Assembly (NCBI GenBank): GCA_022570795.1
Contig: JAKUDP010000028.1
Span: 1,240,001-1,304,000 of the forward strand
Direction: 5' to 3'
Source of the DNA: Sphaerulina vaccinii
Lineage: Eukaryota; Ascomycota; Dothideomycetes; Mycosphaerellales; Mycosphaerellaceae
DNA length: 64,000 bases
Shown here in pieces: positions 20,679-33,160 of this stretch. How positions within the stretch are numbered: the first letter of the stretch is position 1; each line of letters begins with the position of its first letter. The notes under the pieces were generated by a model. The model made no database searches, was not told the origin of the DNA, and was given only the letters and a program-made list of their open reading frames with translations. A program made the translations under genes and the position numbers.

Positions 20679-23103
20679 CTACCGGAAAGAGGCTTGTGTG
20701 GCGAATATGCTTGCAGCAACGCCAGAAGCCCAGTCGTTCTCGTCGTATGGCGGTGTAGGCCACTGCGGGTTGACAACCGCCTTCTCCTGTTGTCGCATGG
20801 GAGGAATGGCCACAGGCTTCGAAGGCGTGTAGTCATTCGTTACATAGTCGACAGCCATTTGGTCCTTCGAGTGAGAGGGCGTCAGATATGGCACGTATGC
20901 CGGCTCCGACGTAACATGTGGTAGCAGTGGGCGCGCTGGCTGTGCAATGCTATTGTCGAGCCGAGTCACCGCGCGATGAGCGGAAGCGATCGCCTCGTCC
21001 AGGAGTTCGTCCTCTTCGCAAGGAGTTTCGTACCTGACATTGCCAGGCGCCTGCTTCACAGGTCGTCGAGCACGTACAGAGGCTGTCTGTTCTTCTTTGC
21101 CGTAAGGCAGAGAGTGATGTCGTTTCAATGTCGGGTTGCTGGCCATCTTGACAGGTAGCTTCGGCTGTGGTGGTGCCGCGCCGGCAGTCGCGTCGAGGCT
21201 ATATCTCACGTTTTGTAGCGCGCGGTCCAGCTCAGCAAAGTTGGGATCCACAGATGGATCTGCTGCAGTGGGTGCAATGGATTGTGGCTCCGGTTGCATG
21301 GACTGTCTGTTAGTTGTCCATGGAGCACAGCCAACATTAGCCTCGACGTCCTCTGGCGTGGGCGATGTCGGTCCACTTGGTTTGCCAGAGAAACGCCTCG
21401 CACGTTTCCGAAGGTGGGAGAAGAAGCTTTCTCTTTGGCTGCCAGTTGGTGACTTGAGACCACTGGCACCATTGAGAGCACGTTCAGCTTCCTGTCGATG
21501 GATCTCTGCGTAATGGTTGCCTTGTGAGTTGACAGATAGTTGTCTGCCAATTTTCTTGCTGGGTCGCTCGTCGGGCTGTTCTGGACGAGATACACTGGCC
21601 TGAGCCACGGATTCGTCACGTAGAGGTGAGATCGGCCGGATGGAGGGCAAAATCGGTATTGGAGCCACGTTCGATCCTCCGTTTGCCCACGTAGCGCGTT
21701 TCGTGGCATTCGGTCGAGATTGCTTCAGGGTTGCAGACGTTTCCGATGTGTTCGCATGCAGTGGAGTCGGTCGTGGTGATTCCTTGTGTGGCACTTGGAC
21801 ATAGTCCGGCACTGGCGGTACCGAAGCGTCGCGTGGGCCGAGCGATTTCCTGAACCATGATGATGTTTTCGTGGTCAGCGTTGGTACGCTATCGGTTGAG
21901 TCCATGGCGCCCAGCTGAGTGGAGCTCTTTCGTCCGAGGGTCTTCTGTGCGGAAGCACTCTTCGGTCGCAATGGGTCGAGCGCATCCTGGAAGAAGTGGT
22001 GTTCAAGTGCTTGTCGCGATGTAGGACGGACCTTCGGATCCCACATCAGACACCAAGTCACGAACTGCGCAAGGCTCGATGGCCAATGTGGAGCCGGAAG
22101 CACCGTTTCCAGCGAGTGAGGTGCCATTTTTGGAAAGGAAAAGCCCAGCTTCTGAGCGAGCTTGATCCCCTCCTTCCACTCCCCACCTCCGACTTTGTTT
22201 CCATGCTTGTTTACCCAACTGCCAGGGCTTCCCATAATCTCACATACCCTCCACACCTGGTCCACTTCGTTACCACCTGGAAAGAGGGGCTTCAGTGTTG
22301 CGATCTCCACAGCCATTGCACCGACAGCCCAGATGTCCACAGGTGCAGAGTACTCTCCCGCTCGGAGTAACACTTCTGGTGCACGATACCATCGTGTTGA
22401 CACGTAAGTCGTATATGGTACGCGCGAGTGAGTCTCCCTCGCAAGGCCAAAGTCGGCGATTTTGATTGAATAAGCCGGAGGTGTCGAGGGCGGCGTGACG
22501 AGGGATGAATATCTTTTGAATGCACTTCCTGTATCAGGTGCCGATGTCGATACGAGGATGTTCTCGGGTTTGATGTCGCGGTGAAAGAAACGGTGATCGT
22601 GGATGTGCTCTAGACCGCTCAGAATCTGGAACAGTATGCTCTTGACGCTACTGCAGTCAAGTGGCTTGTGGTCTCTGGCCTTCATTAGTTGATAGAGATT
22701 GCCGTCCATGTATTCCATAGCAATGTGAAGCTTCTTGCTGAGTGGATCCAAAAAGATGTCGTACGACGGTACGAGGTGAGGATGGTTCGGGAGTGTCTTC
22801 AAGAAGATGACCTCACGCAGTTCCATGCATTGAGCGAAGTTCTCGAAAGTCTTCTTCATCGTCTTGATCGCCACCTAACACGTACATTAGCGTAAAACGG
22901 CATTGAAAGCACATAGTGAGTATTACCAGTGTGCCTCTTCGGACAATGTGTGCGCCTGCGCCTCTCGTCCTACCCAGAGTGACACTGCCGAAGCTGCCAT
23001 CACCAATGTCTTTCAATATCTCGAACTTGTCTTCAAGACATACGGCAGACTGCGAGCCGCTTGACCAGCCACGGTACGAAGACATATCGTAGGCGACGGT
23101 CAT
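20679..23103 (-). CDS. IME2/ImeB-type (RCK/MAK family) protein kinase
   Basis: Two exons (23103-22927 and 22874-20679) encode about 790 residues. The kinase domain covers residues about 25-360: glycine loop IGDGSFGSVTLG, VAIK lysine at the start of exon 2, HRDIKPENIL catalytic loop, DFGLARE, and the activation segment TTYVSTRWYRAPEVLL with a T-x-Y dual-phosphorylation site. This pattern is that of the IME2/ImeB/Crk1 branch related to MAK and CDKs, regulators of meiosis, sexual development and light response in fungi. The remaining ~430 residues are disordered, rich in Ser, Pro and Arg, with many SP/TP sites and basic stretches. The intron is short (52 nt, GTAATA...GTTAG) and phase 0. Gene-specific assignment is by motif, not by alignment. 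Confidence 0.9.
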
Positions 23104-26100
23104 GATTGCCTTGATGGCCTCTATGATAGAGGCTGCTGCTCAGAAGCTGATTGAAGACTATCGTAACATGTAGCTTGTAATGTTTCGTTTTCGTTTGTTG
23201 CTCGAGTCTGTGGGTGTGAAACTGATCAGTCAAACGTTGTGGCCATCGAGGTACTACTCCTGATAGACTTACACGTTGATGAGGAGTATCGGTAAGTTAC
23301 AGCCCAGAACCAGGTCGCGCGAATTATAGACCGTCAAGGCCAGTGATTAGGGATTAGGATGCGTCGGTAGGTCGACTGTAGGTGGAAATGGATAGAGATG
23401 GTATAACCAAGGAACTGGTAGTGTTCAGGGTCTGGTACTGGCGTCAAGTGGGATGTAAAGGAGTGTATAGACGGCGATGCCCTTTGGAAAGTTGATGTCG
23501 ATGTGGTCGTGCACAAGAGAGAAGGGAGCTCCAGTCCAACGGTCAGCGGCAGGGCACCCGAAAGGTTGGTGTCGTGTTAGTAGTCGATCAAGACGACCAG
23601 TGCCGAGATAGCGCAGCCCGTGGCTTTGACTGCTCGGGCTCGCAGTGGGTCCTTCTTGGTTTAGACTGGTGATGAGACAGGTCGATGCTTTCATCAGGAT
23701 GCGCAGAAAGGAGGTTCGCTAGGAGGAGCTGGCAGAGAGCCTCTAGCCGGCCGGTATGGAGCGTCGAAACGAACTTGGACGAGTGTTTGAATTTGAGCGT
23801 CGAGACGCAGGTCCAAGAAAAGTGTCTGTTTCTCGAAGCTTGCACACGCGTGTGGGCGTGTTTTTGTCGAGGACAGACGAGGGGATGCCGGCGAGACAAT
23901 GCAGCCCGGCCTTGTGTTAATTAGGCGCAGTGTATTGAGTGAGACAAGTCTGCAGGGTTGGCGTAATTGAAAGATATGGACAGTGCCCGATTCCAGAAGG
24001 TTGTGCACAGGCGGCCGGAGAAGACGCGCCAGAGAGGGAACGACTCGTCGAAGTGCCAGCGCAGCTTTTGCTGCAGACGCAAGCAGCAAGCAGGAAGTGA
24101 GCGGACTTGTGCTGGCGTTGCGAGGAACAACTCCCGCGAGCCTCTCAGAGAGAAGACTCAGAAGAGCCCCTGGTTTGTGCACTAATTCGAGGCGTGACGT
24201 GGGATTTGTCGACGACGTTTTGGCGAAGGCCCAAGCGTGAAATCTGCAGCGCCGATTCGCCAGGCCATGGGACGAACGTGCGGCGTGCAGATGCTTGCAG
24301 ATAACCACCACCGCCTGCACGTTGTTACTGATGCTGTTGATGTGGGCAGAAGGCAGAAACGAGAGGCAGCAAGAATTCTTGTTGCAAGCTGTGTCTCGCC
24401 GGAGCAACAACACGATGAGGTGAGCTGAGCTGAGCTGTGAACACTTCCTTCCGTTGTTGTGGGCACCTTCGCTGACCCGACATCCTTGCCCATTCTAAAT
24501 AGAGTATAGCTGATGATGATCGTGCTGCTGCCAAGTCACACATCCTGCAGCCAGCGACTCCCGACCTGTCAGACAGCGAACATTCATGAAGTGCCAGACA
24601 GCACCGCATCCGATCGCGTCAATTTCGTGTTTTGCTATGTTTTGCCGTGTGAATGGGGTGATGGGGGTCGCTGGGTGAGGTGATGAGCTCATGGTGCTTC
24701 AATCTTGATTCGCGAACACGACACACACGCGACATGCAGCACACCAACGACTCGTTGGACGCGTCCCACGAGGGTGCATACACACCACATCACCGGCAGA
24801 CTGGGCACCCGCGAGCTTCGGAGAATTCTTCTTCGTTTGCACCGACCTGTCAAGTGCATTCCGCGACCAGAGTCGATTCCGCAACACTTTCGTCTATTAT
24901 CTTGCGGCCGTCGCCAGACCATCGCGACATCTTTTTTTCCGCAAAACTCTCGTGGCCTTTCAAACGAGAGCACTGACTCTGACTCCTGCAAGCGGCAGAC
25001 GTAGCTTTCTGCCGACATCTCCCCCTGAAAATCACCCACCCGGCTCGCGGACCAGAACCTTGACTTCTCCTGGAACGCATGATGATTTCGTGCCTTGATT
25101 TCTGTCCACTGTCGTTTCTTTTGCAATAGGAACCCAGCGGCGCTGCAACTGTCTTGCACGAAAGCAACACAAAATCGAAGGACCACGCCTCGAGATGAGC
25201 GCCTTGCTTTTGCGGAGAGACTTGCACCACGATTGCGTGCTTGCGATCATGACTTGTCGAGGTCTGCACACTGATCATGACTAGGTCTATTTCGAATCTT
25301 GAGACACAGAAGCTCTGAGATTGTTGGCACTGCTTGTGCCACTCAGTCACGGTCACCGAACATACCGGGTACCCAGCGAGATGAGGACTAATTTATACAT
25401 GCTGGTAGACCTCGTGGCAGAGTACATTTGGCTATCGTACGCTCATACGAATCACAGGCCCGGGACTGCTCACTGTTCATCAACAACTGCGCGAGAAAGA
25501 ACTTCAAGTTGTCACATTAATGTGACAGCTGTTCTGGCTGTCTTCGGCTAGCCGTTGGTGCATTCGATGGCTCGGAAGGGCCGGACTCGGGGAAGTCTTG
25601 CCATTACGGTAGCCTTACCAGTCCTGACTGGTGCGCCACTTCTCCCGCGAGACGGCGAGAGAGACAGGACCCGGAGTGAGAGACCTCACAGCTCGAAGAA
25701 AAAGTTTCCAGGTCTCTGCAAGTCATGAAAGACGATGTTCACGAAGAATGATCCGTAGCCATTCTTGCCTTTGATCGCACCGCATCGAGTGATACACTAC
25801 ATGACTGCGATCAGTCGGGATACAGGTAACAAGAACGAACAAAGCACGACTGCATAGTCGATACTGCGCTACTCATATCCTAGTCAGATAATCTATATCC
25901 ACGTGAGAAGATTATTGCATACGGCACGATCACCACACGCCAGCACGAGCACACAGGTTGTGGATTGATGAACAGTTGTCAAGCCAGCACAATTGTGGCA
26001 TCGAAGTTCTACCGATATTGCTGGGTATGCGCACGCGAAGATCAGCTTTCGCGTCTGACAATACCCTTGTACTACCATTTATACCAACAGAGCTAAGAGA

Positions 26101-27672
26101 ATGGCAGTGCTGATCATGCCTAGCAACCAGAATCAAGACGAATATAACCCGATCACCTGGTGAGAAGAATGAGCCGGGTATGATGAGAGTCCACTACATT
26201 CGTGGCCCGTGACGTGGATCCTGACATTGGAAGTCTGTCGTCAGTCTGGATCTACTCGAATTCCTGGCATCTCCAGAGATCATGTGAGGATGGGCGGCAT
26301 CCGTGGAGAGATGAGATTAGCAGGTCGTCCAAGATTCTTCAGATTAGCAGGATATCTGTGGTGTGATCATTCTGTCCAAGTCGCTGCGTCCTAGACATCA
26401 GTGTCGAGCGGTCAAGTTCAGATCTAGAGATGCCTCTCCAACACATGAACCGAATGCGCAAACGTGGCTATAGCAACAACAACTGATGCACGACTGTGTA
26501 AAGCTGCTTGATCTGACTATGTTCCGAACGCTTTCTCATTGCTGCTACATGAACACTAAAACGATAGCCGATACCTCTTCACTTTGGCTAGCAACCATTA
26601 ATGTGGTAGCTCAAAATCCATGGACAAGCTTGGTGGACCACATTGGAGAAGCTCGACGACACAAATCTCGGATCACTCAATCGTTGGGCGATGCCTTCAT
26701 GTGGTCTTCGCATAACATATGAGGACAGCAATGATCAATCGAGGTCACAGAGTAGGCAGCATACGTTCATAGAGTTGACTCATGCTGTCGGCCTGCCCAT
26801 GGTAGCATCCGCCCTAACCTCTCAACCTGAGATGTTCGCATAGCCTGAGCTGAGAAGGAAGACGTCTATGGTGACGCTAGCATATCCTGGTCAACACACA
26901 TCAGACGAGCACCACTGCTCTGCAGCCCTGGCTATGCGCCATCTGGGCTATTCGAAGCAAACGCTCCTGCGAACTTGGTGCTCGGCTTGCTGCCTTGTGG
27001 TTCTTTCGAGAGCGACAGGGAGATGCTCGTAATCCTGCAAGTCTGGACTCAAGATCTGAGATTGAAAGGAAGGTGTTGCATTTAGATCGGGGCGTTGAGT
27101 CAAGTAATCGATCGATATGTATCTGTGGGGAGGCAGAAGCACCCAAGTGATCGATTATCGGAAGGAGGAATTCGAGCTTCCAAGCACATCAATGCTAGCT
27201 GCACAAGAGAGTGTCACAATTTAAGGACAAAGACCGAATGGGCAGATGGTTCGATGTTAAGACACGGCTCCTCCATCTTCCAATTGCTAACCATAGCAGA
27301 TGCAATCATATACACGCTTTGCACAGTCGCGCGGGCCTGGTTGACATACTTGCTAGGCGGCGAGGCCGTGTTAGACGCTTTGTATAGCAAAAGGTAGCTG
27401 AACCGGGCGGCGCATATATTGAAGTACAAATACCAGATTTGCTTGTCCTTCCAAGGCAAGGATTTGTGGCTACTGGCACAGACAAACCCACCCAGAGCAA
27501 AAGAAGGCCATCTCAGACGCATCACGCTCTTGCTGACATTCACTCGCATTCTATGAAGACTTGGGTACAACATAAGTATAACACATTCGCCTAGTATGAG
27601 GTAGATCGTCCTCTTGGGCCAATCTGATGTTCAAAATGACAAAAGGAAATCGCGAGATGGCAAAAGAATTGC
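23104..27672. other. gene-poor region, left part
   Basis: About 4.6 kb with no convincing protein gene. The longest frame (minus, 23694-24413) is rich in Leu, Arg, Ser and His without domain or start context, and overlaps equally long frames on the other strand. The first kilobase probably holds the long leader and promoter of the kinase gene. Positions 25510-25527 form an 18-base perfect palindrome, TGTCACATTAATGTGACA. Confidence 0.45.
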
Positions 27673-27755
27673 AGGTCAATCCGGGGGTCGAACCCGGGAC
27701 CACTTCGGATTCAATGCGTGTAAACGAAGTGTCATAACCACTAGACCAATCGACC
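27673..27755 (-). tRNA. tRNA-Val(TAC) with short intron
   Basis: The minus strand folds into a full cloverleaf: acceptor GGTCGAT/ATTGACC (one G-T pair), D-arm starting TGGTCTAGTGG, anticodon stem CTTCG/CGAAG with loop TTTACA plus C (anticodon TAC), variable loop TGGTC, and T-arm CCGGG-TTCGACC-CCCGG. An insert of about 10 nt after position 37 (CGCATTGAAT) is read as the tRNA intron. The box A (TGGTCTAGTGG) and box B (GGTTCGACCCC) Pol III promoters are consensus. The gene stands alone in the gene-poor region. Confidence 0.92.
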
Positions 27756-28024
27756 TGGCTTGTGAAAGCTGTGGCTGTGCAGTCAAATATGTAGTGTCAT
27801 GATACTGTAGAGGGGTCAGCTTGCTTGACTGGGTCTTTTGACCCACATCATGGAGAGTACGGTACTCGAGCGACGAGCCGGAGCCATGTTGAACCAATCT
27901 TTTCCAGCCAGAGCTCCAGAATATCCACGTGTTGAATAGTCTTGGTGAAGTATGGACTTGAGCTCGTAAAGCTTCAGGATGAAGCTGAGGCCGGAGATCA
28001 GAGATCTCAACACCACTACTTAGT

Positions 28025-28972
28025 TTGAAAGAGATAGGTCGCCGCTCACAATCACAGCTGTGCTTTTGTTGTACAATAGATGAGTGTTGGAGGATAATGT
28101 CGTTTGCAAGTCTGAGGGTCAGAAGTGGTTTCCGCTTACTAATTAGCGCCACTCTCACTCACACTACTCAAGGACGTTCACGAGACTTGTATACACACAT
28201 ACATGACCTGAAGAGCATATTTACACTCGACATCCAAGTCTCAAAGAAGGATGATGTCTCCCACTTCAAGGTCGAGGCCAATGGCGAACGCGTAGCTACA
28301 AGGACGCACGAGAAGCATCCCTGCACCATGGCTCACACACATACACTCTGTAGGATATCGCAGCAAACCATGACTTGAGCCTGCGTCATAAGCTCTGCTT
28401 CAGCATTCAGTTACGAGATGATATCGATCAAAGACCGTATCCAAGAGAACCCACTTCTGGCCTGCACCGTAATTGGCAGAATACTTGTACCAGACTTCGA
28501 GCCTGAGATCGTGCAGCACGTCCCACGGGCCTGTGCCTATCTAGCAAGAAGGTGACCAAGATCAAAGCAAAGCAAAGTCTTTCATGAGCTTTTCTGGGAG
28601 CTCGGTCTTCTGGGCACCATCGTGAACATTTCGCTGTTGTGGTCACCGCCTGGAATGAACTCGAGGCCAGAATTGTGAAGGCCGCCAGGAGGTCATTACA
28701 AGCTCGACAATATGCTGATTGAGACTGGATAAGTCAACTGCTCCACCTTGGACAATCCTGACAATAACGAAGTCGACGACATCTCGAGAAGCGTCAAGAT
28801 TACGAATAAAGCACTCTACGATCTAGCTGCTCTGCCGAGACAATTCAGCTTCAAGTCTGGGAAGTTGTCAGCGAATCCCGACCTCACCTCCTCAATACCT
28901 GTCTTCTCGCACAACGCTTCGTCGCCATTCATCTCTGAAAATGAGGAGCATTTGCGCCTTCGAGTAAGGTGA
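28025..28972 (+). pseudogene. broken coding-like frame
   Basis: One reading frame (frame of 28025) stays protein-like across 950 bases but is cut by about four stop codons. Readable pieces include SKKDDVSHFKVEANGERVAT, EMISIKDRIQENPLLACTVI and GRILVPDFEPEIVQHVPRAC, and near 28748 SRSVKITNKALYDLAALPRQ. In a shifted frame EHFAVVVTAWNELEARIVK and AARRSLQARQYAD also looks coding. No domain is recognised. Most stops are TGA, and the codons could derive from CGA or CAA by C-to-T change, as repeat-induced point mutation would cause. Unrecognised introns could instead remove some stops. Confidence 0.35.
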
Positions 28973-29261
28973 ATTCAGCGATAGACATCACACTTTGACG
29001 AGTATACAGCTGCCTCCTCCTATTATCCTGGGGAGGCTTGAAACGCCGAAATTATCAAAGACGCATGATATCTCATAGTGCGTGGGCAATCACGACTGCT
29101 TTCGAAGAACAGAAGTCGCGTGGCAAGCGATATTCCATCAGCGAGCCTGGAAACTTGCTGGTATCCGGGACTTATGAAAGTGGTGGATGCCGATGTCTGT
29201 TCAATCTTGGGTTGTCTTTGCCACTATACGCAGCCTCGATGTGCGAGCAAAGTTGACTTGG

Positions 29262-29790
29262 TCAATGAAGAGGTCGCATTGGGAACCCAGCTTTGTGTCT
29301 GAGGTCTCTCGCAATCGCAGCCACCTGCGCAGCGTGGAGCAGGAACACCGTGGCCTCCTTGAAAGTGTCGGCGAGCACTGTCTTTGTCAACTCAGGAGTG
29401 CTTAAAGCGCTGTCGGTCAAGGTCTCGATCTCCGCTTCGGAGTCCTATCTCGCCCTGTGTCCACTCTTGTGTGTGCTCTCTCGGATCTTGGCTAGATCTA
29501 TCGAGATCCGCTACTTGTGCGTCTTCATTCTTCGAGGAGACTCAAAAGTCCTAGACCGGCCTTCGTATCGATCGGAGATCTTCTTGCATTCGATGACCAC
29601 CTCGTACCTTACCGAACAACTTTCCAACAACGTAAATGGTGGGATCGTAGACGTAAAGCGTGGCCTTGTGTCCAGCAGGTGGGTCGAAGGTCTGAGAACG
29701 AAGAAAGTATTGCATGAGACTTATGATACAGGACTCCGAAAGAGCATACATCCATCCATACACCCAGTCCGTATTACAGCGCCGTGCCAC
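29262..29790 (-). pseudogene. broken coding-like frame, minus strand
   Basis: The minus strand reads TFDPPAGHKATLYVYDPTIY then VVGKLFGK; a one-base shift gives RYEVVIECKKISDRYEGRSR. The same frame then passes two TAG codons and ends with DSEAEIETLTDSALSTPELT, KTVLADTFKEATVFLLHAAQ and VAAIARDLRHKAGFPMRPLH before a TGA at 29262-29264. The last block is strongly helical and protein-like. No splice pair was found that removes the shift and both stops. It is best explained as a decayed gene of unrecognised family. Confidence 0.4.
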
Positions 29791-31756
29791 GACCGATTGC
29801 TACCACTCTTCTCCTTCCCGTGTTCACAGTCCTATCCATCGCTGCTCTCACCCCTACCCTACGCGTCCACTCGCGTGCGTCGCGGCTTCTCCAACTTATC
29901 TAGCATTGCTTCCCTGGGCCAAAAGCACAGCAGCTACTAGTCTGCTCACAAGGTAGTACAGTGAGGTAAGGCATCTCGTCTTTATACTCCTTCGACGTCT
30001 TAGGATTATGAATATGTTCAGCAGAATTCGGATCCCAGAGACATCAACCATTCTGATGAGACGATGGTCAAGGATAGATAGCTTGTCAATGAAAACCTCC
30101 TCCTCCTCCTCCTCGATGACTTACGCATGATTTTCCTGTTCCGGATGAACAGCATTTATGTGGGCAACCTGATGGCTTATCAAGTGGGGTCCAGCCTGAG
30201 GGGACTCATCAGATTAATACGACTTCGATACCTCGCTCGACTACTTGACATATTTCTTACCGTTTGGTGGATCGAGACCTCGCTTTACGGGACCGAAAGT
30301 GTTTCGTTACTTCATCGCACCTATACGTAAATACATAGGCTCCATACCTGCGACGGCTGCAGTCGCGGTACTAGCTCAAGTCAGGAGGACGGAGAGGATG
30401 ACCGTGAGCTGCATTGTGAGTAGTTGTTGAACGAGTGTGATGAAATGAAAGTAGATCTGAATGGAGAGTTGGTTGATTGATGAACGACTGGTTCTCTTAT
30501 CAGTGGCCACAGTAGGAGCAGCCGGGAGTGTTCTTACAATAAGTGGAATGGGAGTTTTGATCCTGGAGACCATAGATTTTGAGTTCAGTTTAGCCGCCAG
30601 TAGGTGAATTCAAATCCATTGTTGGAGTACTAAGTACTGACTTAATCATCAAGGCAGGTCCAATGCAAGGTTGTGCGAGTATAGTTCACATCCTTTCTGG
30701 CAGTCATAGCCTTGGCGACCTCCTTACGTGGCAACACCATTAATGAGTAGCAGTTACTGCTGCTTCCCATTGCGGCACTTGGCAACATGAGGAACTCACC
30801 ATTGACCAGATGAATCTATTGCGCGCTTCCTTTGCTTCAGCAAGATGTTGCCAACTCATACTACGCACTGCACCATGGAGCACCTCCACATCCACAGCTC
30901 TCCACCTCTACAGGCCTTACATGACTGCCAAACTCTCGGCTCGGCACTCGAAACCCAACATGGCTACCGACCTCATCAGCAGACCTCAACATCGTTGAGT
31001 ATGCGCGGAACCACATAAAGTATAGTATACGCAGTGGTCAGATGCGTAGCTCCATGACTGTAACGTATGTGCGTATGCAGGCAGCATATCAATCTATCAA
31101 TTCCGAAACCGATTCATGGCGAGCAGCGCATCATCTGAATTCCAGTATCCGCAAGTGAGTGAAGTCCAGCGACGCAGTGGGACTTCATCTATGGAGGCCG
31201 ATCCCAGTATGTATGAGAAGGTTCCTACAAGGGTTGTCACTATCATTTCGAAACAGGCCAGAATGTCGGAAATGGCCTATCGATGGCCTGACGGCAACAC
31301 ACGAGGAACAGCCCAAGCAGGCGGAATCTTGTCCAATTGTTCTTCGGATCTTCACATTGTACTATGTCGGACGAATGGCTTGGCCGGACCACTTTAGGTT
31401 ATATATGCCTGTGTCTATGGAGGATTGACACTAGGATCGGTTTTCGAAAGCGTCTTCACACTGGGATCCGCTCGCTGGGGCGAGGCTGAAGGCTGATCAC
31501 ACATCCATATATGCAAGTAATGTATGGTTCGCAGGAGTTCGTTGGTGAATGATGGTCCAATCAAATCGTGAACAAGACGGCGAGCACTTTCGTCGTGCAC
31601 ATTTCGTTGATTTGTTCTCTTGAATTGCTACCGAGGAGTCAGCTGCCTGTGGTGTGATTGATAACACTCATCTTGTTTACTCACTGGATTCTGAGCCAAT
31701 ATCATCAAGATACACTTCCTTCCGCGTCTCGATTCACTTCTTCCACCTTTCTGTAA

Positions 31757-31880
31757 CAACGTAACAACATGTGAAGTCACTACCAAGACGGCGCCATGCA
31801 CGGCAGATTGTCAAAGCGCATGTGATATGGCCTGTTGTCGCATGGACCAGGAAGGTACTAGGTAGAAGGTGTTAGGGCTC
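31757..31880. repeat. possible degenerate dispersed repeat, copy B
   Basis: ACAACATGTGAAGTC, then CCAAGACGGCGCCAT, then GTACTAGGTAG occur in the same order and with similar spacing as at 4672-4765. About 29 of 35 bases agree over the first two blocks. It could be a relic of a mobile element; coincidence is possible. Confidence 0.3.
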
Positions 31881-32454
31881 TGCCCGAAGTGTTTGTGTTT
31901 GAGGCGGCTCTGCCCGCTATGCCCACAAGCCTCTCTCGCAAGAATCTTTGCTTCCAATCTGCCATTGTGCAAACTCTTCCCAGCAGTGCAGACTTCAAAG
32001 GCAGCATCGATCCAATCAATAGTCCGGAGGTCTTGAGTCCTCTAGTTTTGCGACATGATGCCCAGCCTGTCGAAGAAATGAGCCAACCAGACTATGCCCA
32101 TTCTGTTGGTTGCAATTCTCCTTCTTCCAAGAACGGATTCGGACTCGGACTGTCCACCTGTGCTGTCTAGTAGTGGAGCACCACTATCGCTATGAAGCAC
32201 AGTTCCAGCAGTGAGGAGATAGTCCAGATCTTGCGTTCTTCGGTATCGCTTTCGTGCATCTCGCAGATATAGTCAGCATCAAGGAACAATGTCCAGCTAT
32301 CAAAAGTTGTGTGTTGAAGCTCTAGAGCCTCATCAGCTAAGTCCTAGCACAAAGCGAGTTGTGCCTCTCATACTCACTGGTCCAAGTCAATCCATCAGCT
32401 TATCGCTAAAGACAAAAAAGAATGGCGCTTTTGGCCTTTGCGCGTTTGACCTCA

Positions 32455-32590
32455 TTGTTATTGTTATTGTTTTTTTTTGGTTTTTTGACGTTTTAAAAAC
32501 TGTTATCTTCTTTTTGATGATCTTTCTGGTATTCTTTCTGATGATGTTCTTTCTGATGTTCTTTTTGATGATCTTTTCATTCTTTTTTCG
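32455..32590. repeat. T-rich low-complexity tract
   Basis: This tract of T runs has repeated TTCTTTCTGATGATG-like units. It creates a false membrane-protein-like open frame rich in Phe and Leu on the plus strand and a Lys/Asn-rich frame on the minus strand. Confidence 0.75.
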
Positions 32591-32917
32591 ACACAACACC
32601 GTCGCCCACCAAGTCGACGTCCAGTGTAGTAGTTGTTGTAGGTCCAGGGGTGTCCGGAAGGTCCAAGTTACATCCGGATCCAGAGGGGCCAAAGGGGGCG
32701 GTCCTGGGAGGTGGGTTCGTGGTTCCAGACTTGGTGGGTGACGGTGTTGATGTCTAAGCACATCTTTCTATCTATTATATACTCTCATTGCAATCTGAGC
32801 CTACGATTGGCTTGCAGTCGTAAAAGCTGTGGTTCGAATATGCCAAGAATGGATGTGGACTTATGAAAAGGTGCTTATCGAGCGGGAAGGTTACGAGATG
32901 GATGAAAGTGTATCTGG

Positions 32918-33160
32918 CTGGCGATATGGTCGAGTGGACTTGAGTGGAAGTTGTTAGATTGGTGGTCGCGAGTTCGAGTCGCGCTTCGTACTTTGTTCTT
33001 TACTGTTAGACGTCAGCGCAACTTCTCCTGAGTAAGCCCACTCGCCTTCACTCACCTCACCTTGCTGCTCGTTGGTCAAGACCTTCTAAGCTTCCATTTC
33101 CTCCACACTCGCGATACACCTTTCGACTCAGCGCCTCGGGTTCGAATCCGCGCTTCGTAC
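32918..33160 (+). other. tRNA-like fragments (Pol III box A/B remnants)
   Basis: ATGGTCGAGTGG (box A-like, as in class II tRNAs) near 32918 is followed by GGTCGCGAGTTCGAGTCGCG (box B-like T-arm). At 33140-33160 a second T-arm-like piece, GGGTTCGAATCCGCGC, occurs. Both pieces end in the shared word CGCGCTTCGTAC. No acceptor stem can be paired and the T-stems have mismatches, so intact tRNAs are not claimed. A tRNA pseudogene or a tRNA-derived SINE fragment is possible. Confidence 0.3.

Noticed and set aside
23694..24413. 239-codon minus-strand open frame
   Set aside because: No domain, composition biased to Leu/Arg/Ser/His, competing frames of similar length on the other strand, and no splice partners.
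28025..29790. Possible small secreted effector genes in the gene-poor region
   Set aside because: No frame there combines a signal peptide with a Cys-rich body.
32289..32741. Frame resembling a multi-pass membrane protein
   Set aside because: The hydrophobic part is only the translation of a T-rich low-complexity tract.
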